From Gnetum montanum (taxonomy: Eukaryota; Streptophyta; Gnetopsida; Gnetales; Gnetaceae): 47,258 nt of DNA. The number at the start of each line of letters is the position of its first letter. Position 1 is the stretch's first letter. The DNA lies in the NCBI GenBank assembly GCA_015680685.1, contig MNCI01029463.1:132234-179491 (forward strand), read 5' to 3'. The position numbers and the translations under genes are program-made. Below are positions 22,198 through 32,580 of this stretch, in pieces. Under the pieces are notes generated by a model. It was not told the origin of the DNA. It saw only the letters and a list, made by a program, of their open reading frames with translations, and searched no databases.

Positions 22198-22350
22198 TAT
22201 TACCTTTTTCTAATTGGTTTCACTTTGAGCCAGTTGTATTGATCTCCTTTTTCCGCTGTCGTGTGCAATAAGCTTATGTCTTGTTGCAGGTGACTAGCGT
22301 CATCTTGCAACATTGGGTGGGCTCTTTTAAGGTTTTGGTTTTACCCTCCC

Positions 22351-23120
22351 CCAAAATGTACATCATTATTTACAGGATTAAAAACAAAATTGGAACCAAA
22401 GTTGGAACCAATGCCACCTTGCAGAGAGCTCTGAAAACCCTCCTGCTACCATCGTCACCCTGAGTGTCGTTGCCAATTTGAGTGCTGTGGCTGATCTGAA
22501 CACGGTCGCTCTGGGTGCCGCCACCGCCAATCGAAGCACTATTGCCGATCAGAACGCCGTGGCCCTGAGCGCCATCGTCGATGTGTGCACTACCGCCATT
22601 GCTGTTTGAGGGGGCCTGTTCAGTGTTATTATTGCCGCCACAGCTGCAGTTGAAACCTGCAGGCGGTTCTCCATGCATAGGTAGCCAATCAAATCGCACG
22701 ATGTCGCCATAAGCAAAGCCCTGTGCATTGCTTTGCACGCTGCGCTCATCGCACTTGCTGCCATGTCTACGGCCGTAGATTTGAGGAGGGCCAAAACACT
22801 GAGTGCTCGGAAATCGTGCTCCGCCACTCCGATCTGGAAAATGCACATCGCGATTTACGGTCTTCGCTCCGTGAGAAACAAATCGCGCACTGCCAGCGCC
22901 TTGAGATCTACCATGGCCGCTGTGAAAACCTCGTCAGCCACTGCGCGCACCTCCACAAAAGCCACGTGTGAGACCATGAGCGCCAAACGCCTCTGAAAAA
23001 CCTGCAAACCCTACAAAATTCTGAAAATCGAAACCCTGCTGCGAAAAAAGGGTCAAAACCCTGCTGCGAATTGGGGCCAAACCCCTGTTGTGAATTAGGG
23101 TTAGAATCCTAACGTGAACC
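22351..23120 (-). mobile_element. PLE copy B, 5' module (continues from 8167)
   Basis: Matches the 5' module of copy A (4700-5530) along its length: 'caatgccaccttgcagagag', the caccgt/gccgcc-rich stretch, 'gagtgcttagaaat' and the repeated 'gggtcaaaaccctgctg' block. It is better preserved and richer in GC than copy A. Open stretches exist on both strands (22370-22846 minus, Gly/Ser/Asn-rich), but frame is not conserved with copy A and no known domain appears, so I treat it as a 5' UTR or pseudo-LTR. It ends near 23120, where the match to copy A's module stops. Confidence 0.6.
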
Positions 23121-23339
23121 AGGGTTAAAATAACCACCGCTGTTGCTAGGAGAATGGTCGCGATTGGCAGCTATTAGGGTTTAACTGCTGCTGGTTTTGC
23201 AGTCGATTTTTCTAATTTTTCTAGTTTTTTGGCTACTGTTTTTACCATTTCTATCACCATGAAGACTAAGGTCGTTATAGCCGATTGGGGTTAGGTTGAG
23301 AAGCTGATGTCTGCTGAGAGCCGCGGTTTTCTCTTTTCT

Positions 23340-24240
23340 AAGGTTTTGGGGGAACGACACCACAATCTTTGAGGCATTCTTCAAATTTTTGGAACATTGC
23401 ATCCTACTCTCGATGCACTAAGGCAGTCTGCCTCGACTTCGACAGCAAATGCTGCATTTTTATGTTGCTCCTCTGTTTTCCTTCGAGCATCAACACGAAT
23501 GTCAAATTGCAAACATTCATTGATGACCGCCTCTTCTAGTTTTTTGGTACAAGCTTGTAAAAACGCTGATTGAAATGGAGTAGGTTGTTGAATGCAAGAG
23601 ATGCATTCCATCAATTTTTGCACAACATCATAGGGGAAAGATTCCACCTTTTGATGGTATGCATTGATTGAAATGATTTCAGCACGAAGATAGGCTTTTT
23701 GAAGCCTAAGATTGTGTTCATGCTAAAGGGCTGAAAATTCCTATTGGAGGTTGGCATCACCCTCTGGAGAAGAGGCTTTAAGTCTGGGGGTCAAAATTCA
23801 AAGGCTGTAGACAAGCAGCTTTTCGGAATGAAGCTCCTTAGTCCGACAAGAGCGGTCTACCGCATAGAGGTGTTTTCAAAAACCTCTAGCCGTTGTTTGG
23901 ATCATTTCCTACAAAACATCAGGGATCACAAAATCATCAAAAATTGAAACAAATGCTTGAGCCTCATGGAGTTGCTACCTAAGTGTAGCACATTGGGAAT
24001 TAGCTTCTAAAAGTAGTTGTTAACACAAAGAGAGACTGGAGCGAAGTTTATCCACTTCGCATTTAGTCCTGAAAAAGACATCAAGTAACGTGTCTGTAGA
24101 ACTAAAAAGATCATCTTCAACTAGTCAGTTCATGAGACACAGTCCTAAGGCCTGATTCATGTCTTGTTCCGGGGCATTCAGTATTCGTGATCTCTTCCGT
24201 GATGAACCTGTAGAAGGATCAGGATTCAACTCATGCTAGG
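23340..24240 (-). pseudogene. Unrecognised decayed coiled-coil ORF between PLE copies B and C
   Basis: On the minus strand from about 24240 a reading with several stops and shifts (SRKRSRILNAPEQDMNQALG ... RTKCEVDKLRSSLSL ... EANSQCATLR) leads into an open stretch at 23647-23381 with VVQKLMECISCIQQPTPFQS and an Ala/Glu-rich helix. It is rich in Leu, Glu, Lys and Gln with heptad spacing, in the style of the C-terminal half of ORF2 at 12520-15208, though I see no direct match. Copy A lacks this sequence at the equivalent junction (5520-5531), so it is either an insertion upstream of copy B or part of the full-length unit lost from A. Confidence 0.4.
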
Positions 24241-24325
24241 AACTTGCATAAGTTAATTGATTTAAAGTAAATGAAGGCTGACCTGTAGGGTTTATTTCTG
24301 TTATGCAACAAGATAGACAAGAAAT

Positions 24326-26990
24326 TTTAGGTTACAAAAAATTTTGTTTTGATCTTGTGTGGCTAATAGAAATATGGGGTAGAAAGCAGAGGAGGAGCAA
24401 GAAAAACAAAAACAAAAGAAGCTTAAATTGACATTAACTAGGTAAAGCTAAAACACAAAATGTTTTTGAGGATTCTCACCCCTCTTTAGTATGTCTTAAA
24501 CTTACAAAGGTAATATCAAGAGCACAAGTGCTGAATTTAAATTGTCTCATCTTAAGAAATTTAAAATTTTATAACTTTGAAAAAATTTAACTAGGTCCCA
24601 CTCATTTTGGCCGAAGTGGAGATGAGACTAAGCACTTGAATTTGTTCTTAACGAAGAGTAAACACAGCTTTCTTGGATTACGCCAGTAAACGACCACATT
24701 TGGAATGACATTTTGGAGAGTCAAATCTTTTTGGTGAAGCCGATCAAATATAGGGTTTAGGAGGGCCCTCACATTCAAGGATGTAGTAGAAGTACTAAAA
24801 TCCAATTTGAAGATGAGAGGGGTCCATTTCCTAACACAAATGTCATTACTTTGATGAAGTCTAGCTAGAAGTGATCAACGAGAAGTAGCAAGAACAAGGT
24901 TGAAACATTTGACCAGCAGGCAAGAAGGATACCCTCGAGCATGAAGTCACCGAAAGAGTTGCCACCAAATTTGTTAAAGATCACTAAGACATGATTTCCC
25001 TGATGAAGTATCTTTTGAGTTCTAGAATGATGAATGCTTTCTTTTGATGGAACGGATGCCATGAGAAGAGATGTACTGGTATGCATTCAAGGATTTTTGA
25101 TAACACTTGGTAGAAAGGATACTAGTGTCAACAAAATGAGGACCCTTGAAGAAAGTAACATCCAGGATATTAACTGCAGAATCAGAAATGGTGTGAGTAA
25201 TGTTGATTGAAGGATAAACATTACCATATCGGGAGAGAAGAAGAAAAAGGGAATCTTTAGAGCCATTTTAAATGCCAAAGGCATCATCGATGAATCTTTT
25301 AAAATACAAAAGATTTTGGGAATTGGGAGTATTGAAAATTTATTTTTCAAGATAGCACAAAAAAAATCATGCGTAGACAACGGCAAAGTTGCTACCCATT
25401 GCAGTGCCTCTAATATATTTAAATTGTACTCTATTGAATTCTAAGTAGTGCTCTCAAAGCACTAATGAAGCAAGCTCCAGAATGACGTTGTTGTACAGAT
25501 TTTGCAAAAGGAATGGGTTTGCAGAAAAATATGTTACAACCATATCTTTAAGGGCAACAATGCCATGATTGGTGGGGATGCTGGGGTAAAGAGATTCTAC
25601 ATCGAACGTAAACAAAAGTACATAAACAGGTAGAACTCTTAAATGGAGATCACGGATTAGGGTAAATGAATCTTGAAAGTGGTATGGTTGAGAACAAAGG
25701 ATGGGAAATAGCAAGTAATGGAGAAGACAAGAGGCGAGTTCAAGAACATAACCTGTGTAGAAGCAAATCGAGCGACCAACCATTATAGGTTTATGAATTT
25801 TAGGGATTAAATAAAAATTACAAGGTTTTGGAGCCTTGAATTAAAGTAACGAATCCTTAAAATCTTTGAAAACCTATGGGAAATGGTTGATGATGGAAAA
25901 TAATTGACGATGAAGATCATCCCATAAAATAGAATCCACATGCAAATAAACATTCGAATCAGAGAGTTGTCTAGTTGCTTCTTCAAGATACTAGGAGGAA
26001 TCCAGAACACAAACTCCAAGATTTTTATCCGTGGGTCGAATAACAATGTTTGTGTCTTTTTGAAGTTTTTGAAGTGCTCTAAGAAGACGACAGGGAAGAG
26101 GTAGCTAACAGTTAAAATCAAGAGAGGAGAGTGCAGCTTCAAGGAAAGCGAGGCAATTGCGAATGCAATTTTCGAGCTTGGGATTGAAACTGCTCATTGG
26201 AGGATTCCAATTATTACATCATCAAAGTTTCATTTTAGCAACTTAGGTTGCCATAATAAATGGTGAAGATGAAAAATTATCTTCAAATTTATTTTTGAAG
26301 AAATTTCGAAGTCTGAGAAGCTTGGAAAAAGTGGTGAATTCTTTTAAAATGGAATCTCGATCCATGGGGAGTGGTTGAGGGATGAATTTAAGTCCATAAC
26401 CCAAAACTTTAAGTTCGTTTGCTAAAAGAGTGCATCATGAAAACTTATGGATCGTGAAATAAGAGATGTGATTTCTGATTTTGCAAACTGTTTTACACAT
26501 AAAGGGCAAACGAGCGTACGAAGTCTGGTTGATGGCAGACAAGCAGAAATTTAAACACGATCGTGATGAGTTATGGATGTGTGGTGCAAAAATCAACAGG
26601 TGGAGTGCAAAATTCGACAAATGGAGTGTTTGGGCAATGGCACAGATGGCACAGAGGAAGAAGGGGGAGGAGGATTTGAAGGGTTGTTTTGGGCAGACTC
26701 CAAAAGTGATGGCCCAAAGGCAACTGGAGTGGAGTTCAAAGTTGTCGCAAAGGGAGTGGTTGGGGGCGGATGACATGAGATGTGACGGGGGTTTTGAATT
26801 AAATTTTAAATTCAAGGGTGGGGCCTAGCCTGTGGTGAATTAGTTCAGGCTGGGCTCTTTGAGTTTAAATTATTTTTAACCCCTCCAAAATGTACATCAT
26901 TATTTACATGATTAAAAATAAAATTGGAAACAAAGTTGGAACCAATGCTGCCCTGCAAAGAGCTCTGAAACCTTGAAAATTTTTTGTAAC
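24326..26990 (-). mobile_element. Penelope-like retroelement, copy C
   Basis: Minus strand. The most complete of the three over ORF and 3' UTR. Its 5' edge keeps the 'aatgtacatcattatttaca' block and the start of the 5' module (26880-26970), then passes into an A/T minisatellite. Its 3' end (ttttaggttacaaaaaat near 24326) equals that of copy B. Upstream of the ORF a strip at 26770-26890 matches copy B at 8045-8150. Confidence 0.7.
24600..26815 (-). pseudogene. PLE reverse transcriptase ORF, copy C
   Basis: Motif order on the minus strand: N-terminal Pro-rich/hydrophilic leader, ANELKVLGYGLKFIPQP-like segment near 26400, PKIHKP-like segment near 25800, VGRSICFYTGYVLE (25783-25740), TFDVESLYPSIPTNHG (about 25610-25560), GIAMGSNF-like near 25400, FIDDAFGIW at about 25272-25298 (both Asp kept), and N-P-R-K-L-C-L-L-F-V-K-N-K-F-K near 24660, then stop. 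No GIY-YIG endonuclease follows. Stops and shifts break the frame, but this copy keeps all catalytic Asp residues I can locate. Confidence 0.7.
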
Positions 26991-27105
26991 CCAAAAATTT
27001 TAAGTCTGAAAAATTTGAAGTCCTAAAAATTTGAAGTCCTAAAAAATTTTAAGTCCCAAAAAAATTTAAATCCTAAAAATTTTAAGTACCAAAAAATTGC
27101 AAAAT
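26975..27105. repeat. A/T minisatellite, ~17-bp unit
   Basis: About six imperfect units of the form aaaaattttaagtccta, each 16-19 bp. It seems to have grown from the 'ccctaaaattttttgt' piece that copy A has once at about 4783, since it begins exactly where that piece lies in copy C. Confidence 0.7.
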
Positions 27106-28080
27106 CAACAATGTGCATGACTACTACGCCCAAATATGCATAATACTTTTTTTCTAGTAAAAATGGCAAGGGGTGCAATAGGAGTAGGAGGATGCACTTG
27201 GCCATTTGATCTCTCTAGCTCTACTAACTCACCTATGTTTTTTTAGTGTTGTTTTCCTAGCCATCTCTAATGACTTGTAAAGATCTTCATCATCTGCTCC
27301 AAATATAGCAAACTCTTCCTCATCCACATACATCACATCAAATGGCTTGCCTTCCTAAAGAACTCATAAATCTCTAAGTATTATTTATATGTTCATTGAT
27401 ATGCATGATCCCTTTTTTCATCTTCTTCTTTGCTTGCTACCTTTGTTAAAGTTGCTCTGACTAGATTATTCCTTCAACCTCTTTCATTGGGCTCCTAGGC
27501 TAGCTGCATCAAGTTCAAGCTTCTACCTCTTTCTTAATACTTTTTTTTTTTGCTTGGGTTTCTAGAACATAAGCATCTCATCATGAATATAATAATCATA
27601 TGCAATTCTTAGCTAATCTAAAGACTTAAGAAACTTTCTCATGGCTGCAGTTTGCAATTTTCTTCAAATCTAAAATGCAAAGGAAATAATTACCTTGTTG
27701 TTCAATGTGAGCTTTGGTTTTTCGTGTTGAGATTGTTCTAAGACTATTAATTCATTAAGTAGGAGCATTTAAGTATGGCAAGTGCTACTAAGTACATTGA
27801 AGAAATATAAAAGTTAGACATATACGTAAATTGGTTACTAGTTGTTAATAGGTTACTTAATGTTCAAAAAATGATTATATAAAAAAATTATTTTGTATAG
27901 TAAAGATACTATTAGGTTAGAGCATATTTAACTAGAGGGATGGGAAGTTACTAGTTTGTCATGGAAAACTGAGTTTGAGTGTAGGGAAAGTTGTGCATTT
28001 TTTCATTTAGTATTATTTATTTTGAGCATTAAACATATGGTAATGGCTAGGTTGATAGCTTAGATATGTACTGGTCTTTA
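27106..28080. other. No supported gene; possible short minus-strand coding remnant
   Basis: On the minus strand 27345-27230 gives an uninterrupted acidic stretch (FDVMYVDEEEFAIFGADDED, then MARKTTLKKHR), which reads like real protein sequence, but it is short and I do not recognise it. The rest is AT-rich with no motif. Confidence 0.3.
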
Positions 28081-28139
28081 AATGATTTTTAATTATTTTT
28101 ATTTTTTATGCTTTGTATTTTGTCTTCATAGAGAGGTAG

Positions 28140-29556
28140 TAAATAGCCAACTGACTGAAGAAAGTTCACCAAACTACAAGGGCAAGAGGGTAGGAGGCAT
28201 ACCAAGGAGCAACAGGAGGTTCGCTCCCAAGCTATTGTACAAAATGCTCAAAGAGAGCAAGACAAGATTTGCTGGGCCCATGAGCGATAAGCATGGGAGG
28301 AACGTCAACATCGAGATGTGTAGTTCAAAACAACCTCAATGTCAAGTCTTAAGGACTTTAATTCATTACTACAACTAGTGTGGCCAGAGATGCATGCCAA
28401 GATCATTGAGTGTCACTTGGCTTCATCATGAGTGATTGGCTTAAAAATTATGAAGAGGAGGCACATCACTTCTACATCTCGCATATGCAAGGTGCAACAT
28501 CATCTATGGTCATACTCATTGGTGACTCTAGGTTTCCATTGATAGAGAGGATCCTAGCAAATACACTTCACATGGCCATTGGTGCACATAGGGAATTTTT
28601 CACTACTATATCTTTAAAAAAAAACATGTAATTGCTTGCCATGATTCATGAGGTGGAGTCAAATAAAACTGGTTGGCCTTACAAGAACTTCTCCCCTGAA
28701 TGAAAAGTTCATGTGAGGGTTGTTCACACCAACCTCATTGTTGTGACTCCACACACACATGTCATGTCATTTGCATTCATGATCCCACTTAATTTGGAGG
28801 GAGAATATTCCATCAACTACCCACACATTTTGATGAAGACGATGCAAGTCCTAACTAGGGATGCAGTGACAATTCCATTTCCATTGATTACATTAGCTCT
28901 TTTTAGGCATTGGTAGATTCCAACACTTGATCATGATGCCAAGGAGGTGTAGATGTTCAATGAGGACCAGTTGCCTCATTTGGGTTGTGCATTCTATGCT
29001 CAATGGATCCCTAAGACTCATTTTAATGATTTGGTATGGCTCCCTGATCCTCAAAAGCAAGAGAATGGTGGCAAGGCTGGATGGAACAAGTTCTATGGTG
29101 AGGGTGATCAACCCCATGCTATTCGTATTCAGAGATGGGGCTACTATTTTTAAATACTTGGAGGCAATAGAGGCTAGGATGAACACACACATAGATGATC
29201 TTGTTACGAGGATTGATGCATTTAAGTCTTAAATGCATTAACATTTTGGATGCATGTAGAGGAGATAGACCCATCTCGCCATCAACTGTGAAATCGTAGC
29301 CAATTATACATTTCAGCAGTTGAGGATAGTGTGCAAAGACAATGGTTCAAGGGAGTTGGTGGACAACATTCCTAATCCTAAGTTGATGGGCATGGCCACA
29401 TCGAAGCCAACAGTAAAGGTAGTCCCATCATATATTACTCAGACAAGAGATAACCTTGCTAAGTTGGATGATGACACCATGAATGAGGCAGATTTCATGG
29501 ACACAATAGCTGCAGAAGCAATGGAGGAGGATACCCATGCTAATGATGGTAAATAG
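28140..29556 (+). pseudogene. Unrecognised transposon-like ORF, decayed
   Basis: An acceptor-like tttgtcttcatag precedes REVVNSQLTEESSPNYKGKR at about 28132. One frame from 28410 to 29153 carries most of the signal with about five stops: SRFPLIERILANTLHMAIGA, MKTMQVLTRDAVTIPFPLIT and LGCAFYAQWIPKTHFNDLVW. The pattern 'INYPHIL ... IPFPLI' resembles a segment of the plant transposon-protein domain seen in ORF2 at 14.4 kb (LPFPCLIRKL), but weakly. An acidic tail (KLDDDTMNEADFMD ... HANDGK) in a third frame ends at 29556. It could be a retroelement accessory ORF or a domesticated relative. No LTR or neighbouring pol is seen. Confidence 0.4.
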
Positions 29557-29559
29557 CCA

Positions 29560-30900
29560 TTGTTGACTCTTATTTTGTTTTTTGTTTATCATGTACATTG
29601 TTATGGTTTTTTTCATAATCGATAATCTCTTACTTGACTGTTGGACATGTTTTTTTGTCATTTGGTGCCTTATTTCTGAATAGAACATTTTGGTTTGAGC
29701 TAGTTTGGTGCTTAAAGAGGTTAGCCATTTTTGCATTGCCTAATATTCATTTTTTCTATTGGAATCATTCCAAAGATTCCAAAACAATGAAATGACCTTA
29801 TCTTAACTAAGTAAAATATTGATTGCATTCTTCATTTCTATAGTTGGGACAATAATTCCCCATGTAAGTTAATATTTGGTCTATACGTTTAGTAAAAATA
29901 AAAATTTAATCATGCTATAAGGAAATGTAGATCACATGCCCTCACAATAAGAGATCTCCATGGACACATGTGGGTCACATCCACATGCATTGGTAAATTC
30001 TTGTTTCTATTTGGAGATGTGATCACCTACGAGGTGCACTCTAGCAATCAGCTAATGAGTCCCACGGATCGCATACCCTCACATTGGATAAAAAAAAGTA
30101 TGAAATAGTGAAATGCAACCATGTGCGAGTTGCATTATATTGGTGAAACTATTCAAATCAACATTGCGCACACGAATCATGTAGATTGAATCTCCTCACA
30201 TTGATAAAACTAGTTTCTGGTATGTATGTTGAAGGCATGTAACTCAAAGTTTGACAATGTAAAAGTTGTTAGCAATTTTTGGCTCACCAAACATGCAAAT
30301 TGTAGCTCCTCACACTAGTAAAAAGAGATTTCAATTATGAACTGCATTCACATTCAAGCTGCATATTTGTAGCACAACTATTCTTAGTGTTAGCTGGCTA
30401 ACAAATCATGCATATCACACCCCCTCACACTATGAAAAAAGGTTTTTGTTACTAATTGTGATGACTTGCGATTCACACCAAAGTGCATAATTATGACACA
30501 CACAAGATTGCACATATTTATTGCAATGTTGCGATGGACTGCAAGGCGCATAGATTTGCAACTTTTGATCTACTACTAGATGCAACATTTCTAATGAAGC
30601 ATTAAAGTGTCACATTGATGAGGGTTTTGCCATGTTGATGAGGCCGCATCAATGTAGCATTTTCTATGTTTATGATGCCCTATCAACATAGGTCTATAAT
30701 AAAGTCTATAAATACACGCTTACCTACCATGTTTGTGGGATGTCTTGTCATAGTTGTAGTAGAGCTCTTGCAATTTTGTCATTTGAGAGTTAGAATATTT
30801 TTTTGAGTACCCATAGCGGGAGTCAAAAAGTATATGGATCTTTATTTGAGCACTAATGTACCTTAGCATAGCAATGTGAATGGAAATAAAGATGAGCCTT
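29560..30900. other. AT-rich interval, no gene; diffuse cctcaca repeats and a possible plus-strand TATA box
   Basis: No coding signal. 'cctcacat/cctcacac' followed by aaaaa-type runs recurs at about 29940, 30070, 30200, 30315 and 30420. A plus-strand TATAAATA stands at 30707-30714, some 190 bp before the tandem array at 30903. I expected the 3' LTR of the Tat/Ogre element here and do not find sequence like 44641-46400. Confidence 0.4.
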
Positions 30901-30902
30901 AT

Positions 30903-31290
30903 GCTAGTTTAAGGTCCTAACAGACCATTAAGGTCGTAGCAGATGGTGGTTATGCTAGTTTAAGGTCCTAACAGACCATTGTGCTAGTTTATCATCATAG
31001 CAGACGGTCGCTGTGCTAGTTTAAGGTCCTAACAAACCGCTATGCTAGTTTATTGTCGTACCAAACGATAGATGGGCCAGTTTAAAGTTATAGCAGACCA
31101 TGTATGCTAGTTTAAACATCATAGCGGATGTGCTTTGCCAGTTTTACGTCATGGCAGATAGTCTGTGCTAGTTTATAATCATAACGGACTACCTTTGCTA
31201 GTTTTACGACGTAGCAGATAAGTTTTGCCAGTTTTATGTCATAGTAGACGAGCTTTACCAATTTTACATCGTAGCGGACGATTGCTTACC
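30903..31290. repeat. Tandem array 1: ~30-bp units gctagttt-aaggtc-N6-gacc
   Basis: About twelve imperfect units of 28-34 bp, each starting g(c/t)(t/c)agttt. The best contain ggtc-ctaaca-gacc, able to form a small hairpin; later units drift to tacgtcatggcagat. Lies just past the integrase stop at 31302 and is related to the arrays at 34741-35190 and 40260-40462. Confidence 0.8.
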
Positions 31291-31301
31291 TTGCTCATGC
31301 A

Positions 31302-32580
31302 TCAGATGTAGTATGGCTTGAGATACGAATGATTCATGAGGTTTACGAACTCGTTGCCATCCATGTCTACTAGCTTGAAGGCCCTGTTCTCGTAGGATTT
31401 TGTAACCATGAATGGACCTTTCCAATTTGCTAAGAATTTTTTCACATGCTCATAGATAGCCTTGAGAATGAGGTCTCCCTTCTTTACCGGCCATTGATGC
31501 GGGTTTACATGATGCTTCTGCCATTGCCTGTTTTGATATTGCTCTATATGACCAAGTGTTTATGCATGCTCCTCCTCTATTGAGTCAAGGTCGATGATCC
31601 TAGACTCGTTATTCTGGGCTTCACTCATGGTGTTTGACAGGATCATTCAAAGTGAGGGTACCTACAGCTCAAGAGGTAACACCGCTTTAGATCCATAAAT
31701 AAGACTATAAGGAGTCTTACTTGTTATAGTCCTGCATGTTGTCCTATAAGCCCATAGCACATAGAGGATTTACTTGTGCCATCTTCTCTTGCTGCTGTTA
31801 AGCATTTTCCTGAGCAAGTTGATGATGGACTTATTCGTAGCTTCTGCCTGTCCGTTTGCCTACGGGTAGTATGGCGAGAAGAACGATTGCCAAATGCCAA
31901 GATTGCTACAAAAGGTTTTAGTTTCCACACTACTAAATTATGGCCCGTTGTCGATCACAATAGTTATGGGAAGCCCAAACCTTGTCATGATGTTATCTAA
32001 GATGAAGTGGCAAACCTGCTGGGATGTAGTCTTCCTAAGAGGAATAGCCTCCACCAACTTCGTAAAATACTCAGTGGCGGTGATGACGAAGCTATGCCTT
32101 GCGAAAGACTTAGGCGTGATAGGTCCTATGATGTCTAGTCCCCATCACTGGAAAGGCCATGTGATCTGCATCGGGTGCAATTCTGTAGGTGAAACATGTA
32201 TGAGATTTGCGTATCTTTGGCACGTATCACAAGTCTTGACTTTGACTAGGCAATTACACCCCATGTAAGGCCAGTAGTACCCTAGGTGTCTGATTTTTGC
32301 TGCCATGGCCCTAGGTGTTATGTGTCCACCACACAGTCCCTCATGTACTTCATTAATGACCTTCTGCGCTTGCTCCTCATTTACGCATGCTAGCAATATC
32401 CCGTCAAAGAAGTGTCTACACAAGGCGTTGTCTCCCATGAGCACATATTGCCAAGCACGCTTGCGGATTGCATCTCTTTGGGTAGATGTTAATCCGCATG
32501 GGGGCTCGCCATGTTGCAAGTATGCTTTAATGTTGGCATACCACTCCTGGGTATCCACAACGCTTACAGAGGCTACGTGT
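31302..32580 (-). pseudogene. Tat/Ogre integrase
   Basis: Zinc-binding HHCC region: HEGLCGGHITPRAMAAKI, then TCDTCQRYA (about 32350-32200). Core: W-G-L-D-I-I-G-P with the first Asp (about 32130), I-D-N-G-P with the second Asp (about 31950), and A-N-G-Q-A-E with the Glu (about 31855), so all three catalytic residues are kept. The C-terminal end (KGDLILKAIYEHVKKFLANW ... HSYLKPYYI) stops at 31302. At least five in-frame stops occur, for example W-P-F-Q-stop-W and I-D-N-G-P-stop. Integrase would insert the DNA copy into chromosomes. Confidence 0.8.

Larger units (their letters stand above)
8168..22350 (+). mobile_element. L1-type LINE, split by an LTR element (11456-20085)
   Basis: Plus-strand non-LTR retrotransposon of about 5.5 kb once the nested element is removed. 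It has a 5' UTR (8168-8624), ORF1 with a zinc knuckle, and ORF2 with endonuclease, RT and zf-RVT domains, then a short 3' UTR from 22198. It is bounded by 19-bp target duplications, as expected for target-primed reverse transcription. The 3' end is not a clean poly(A) but 'ttttaaggttttggttttac'. Age order is clear: it entered PLE copy B and was itself later interrupted. Confidence 0.85.

Noticed and set aside
22370-22848. Gly/Ser/Asn-rich 158-codon open stretch and overlapping 99-codon one in the PLE 5' module
   Set aside because: Frames are not conserved in the homologous module of copy A (4790-5530) and no domain is seen. They are by-products of GC-rich sequence.
24990-25030. Hammerhead-ribozyme-like core (ctgatgaag) expected in PLE pseudo-LTRs
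   Set aside because: It lies within coding sequence on the antisense strand and lacks the matching GAAA and stems. No convincing ribozyme was found in the 5' modules.
29560-30900. 3' LTR of the Tat/Ogre element
   Set aside because: No match to 44641-46400, no GCTATGCTAC palindromes, and its TATA box faces the wrong way.
30903-31290. Regular ~30-bp repeats resembling a CRISPR array
   Set aside because: Units touch each other without unique spacers, drift gradually, and the context is a plant retrotransposon. It is a tandem repeat.
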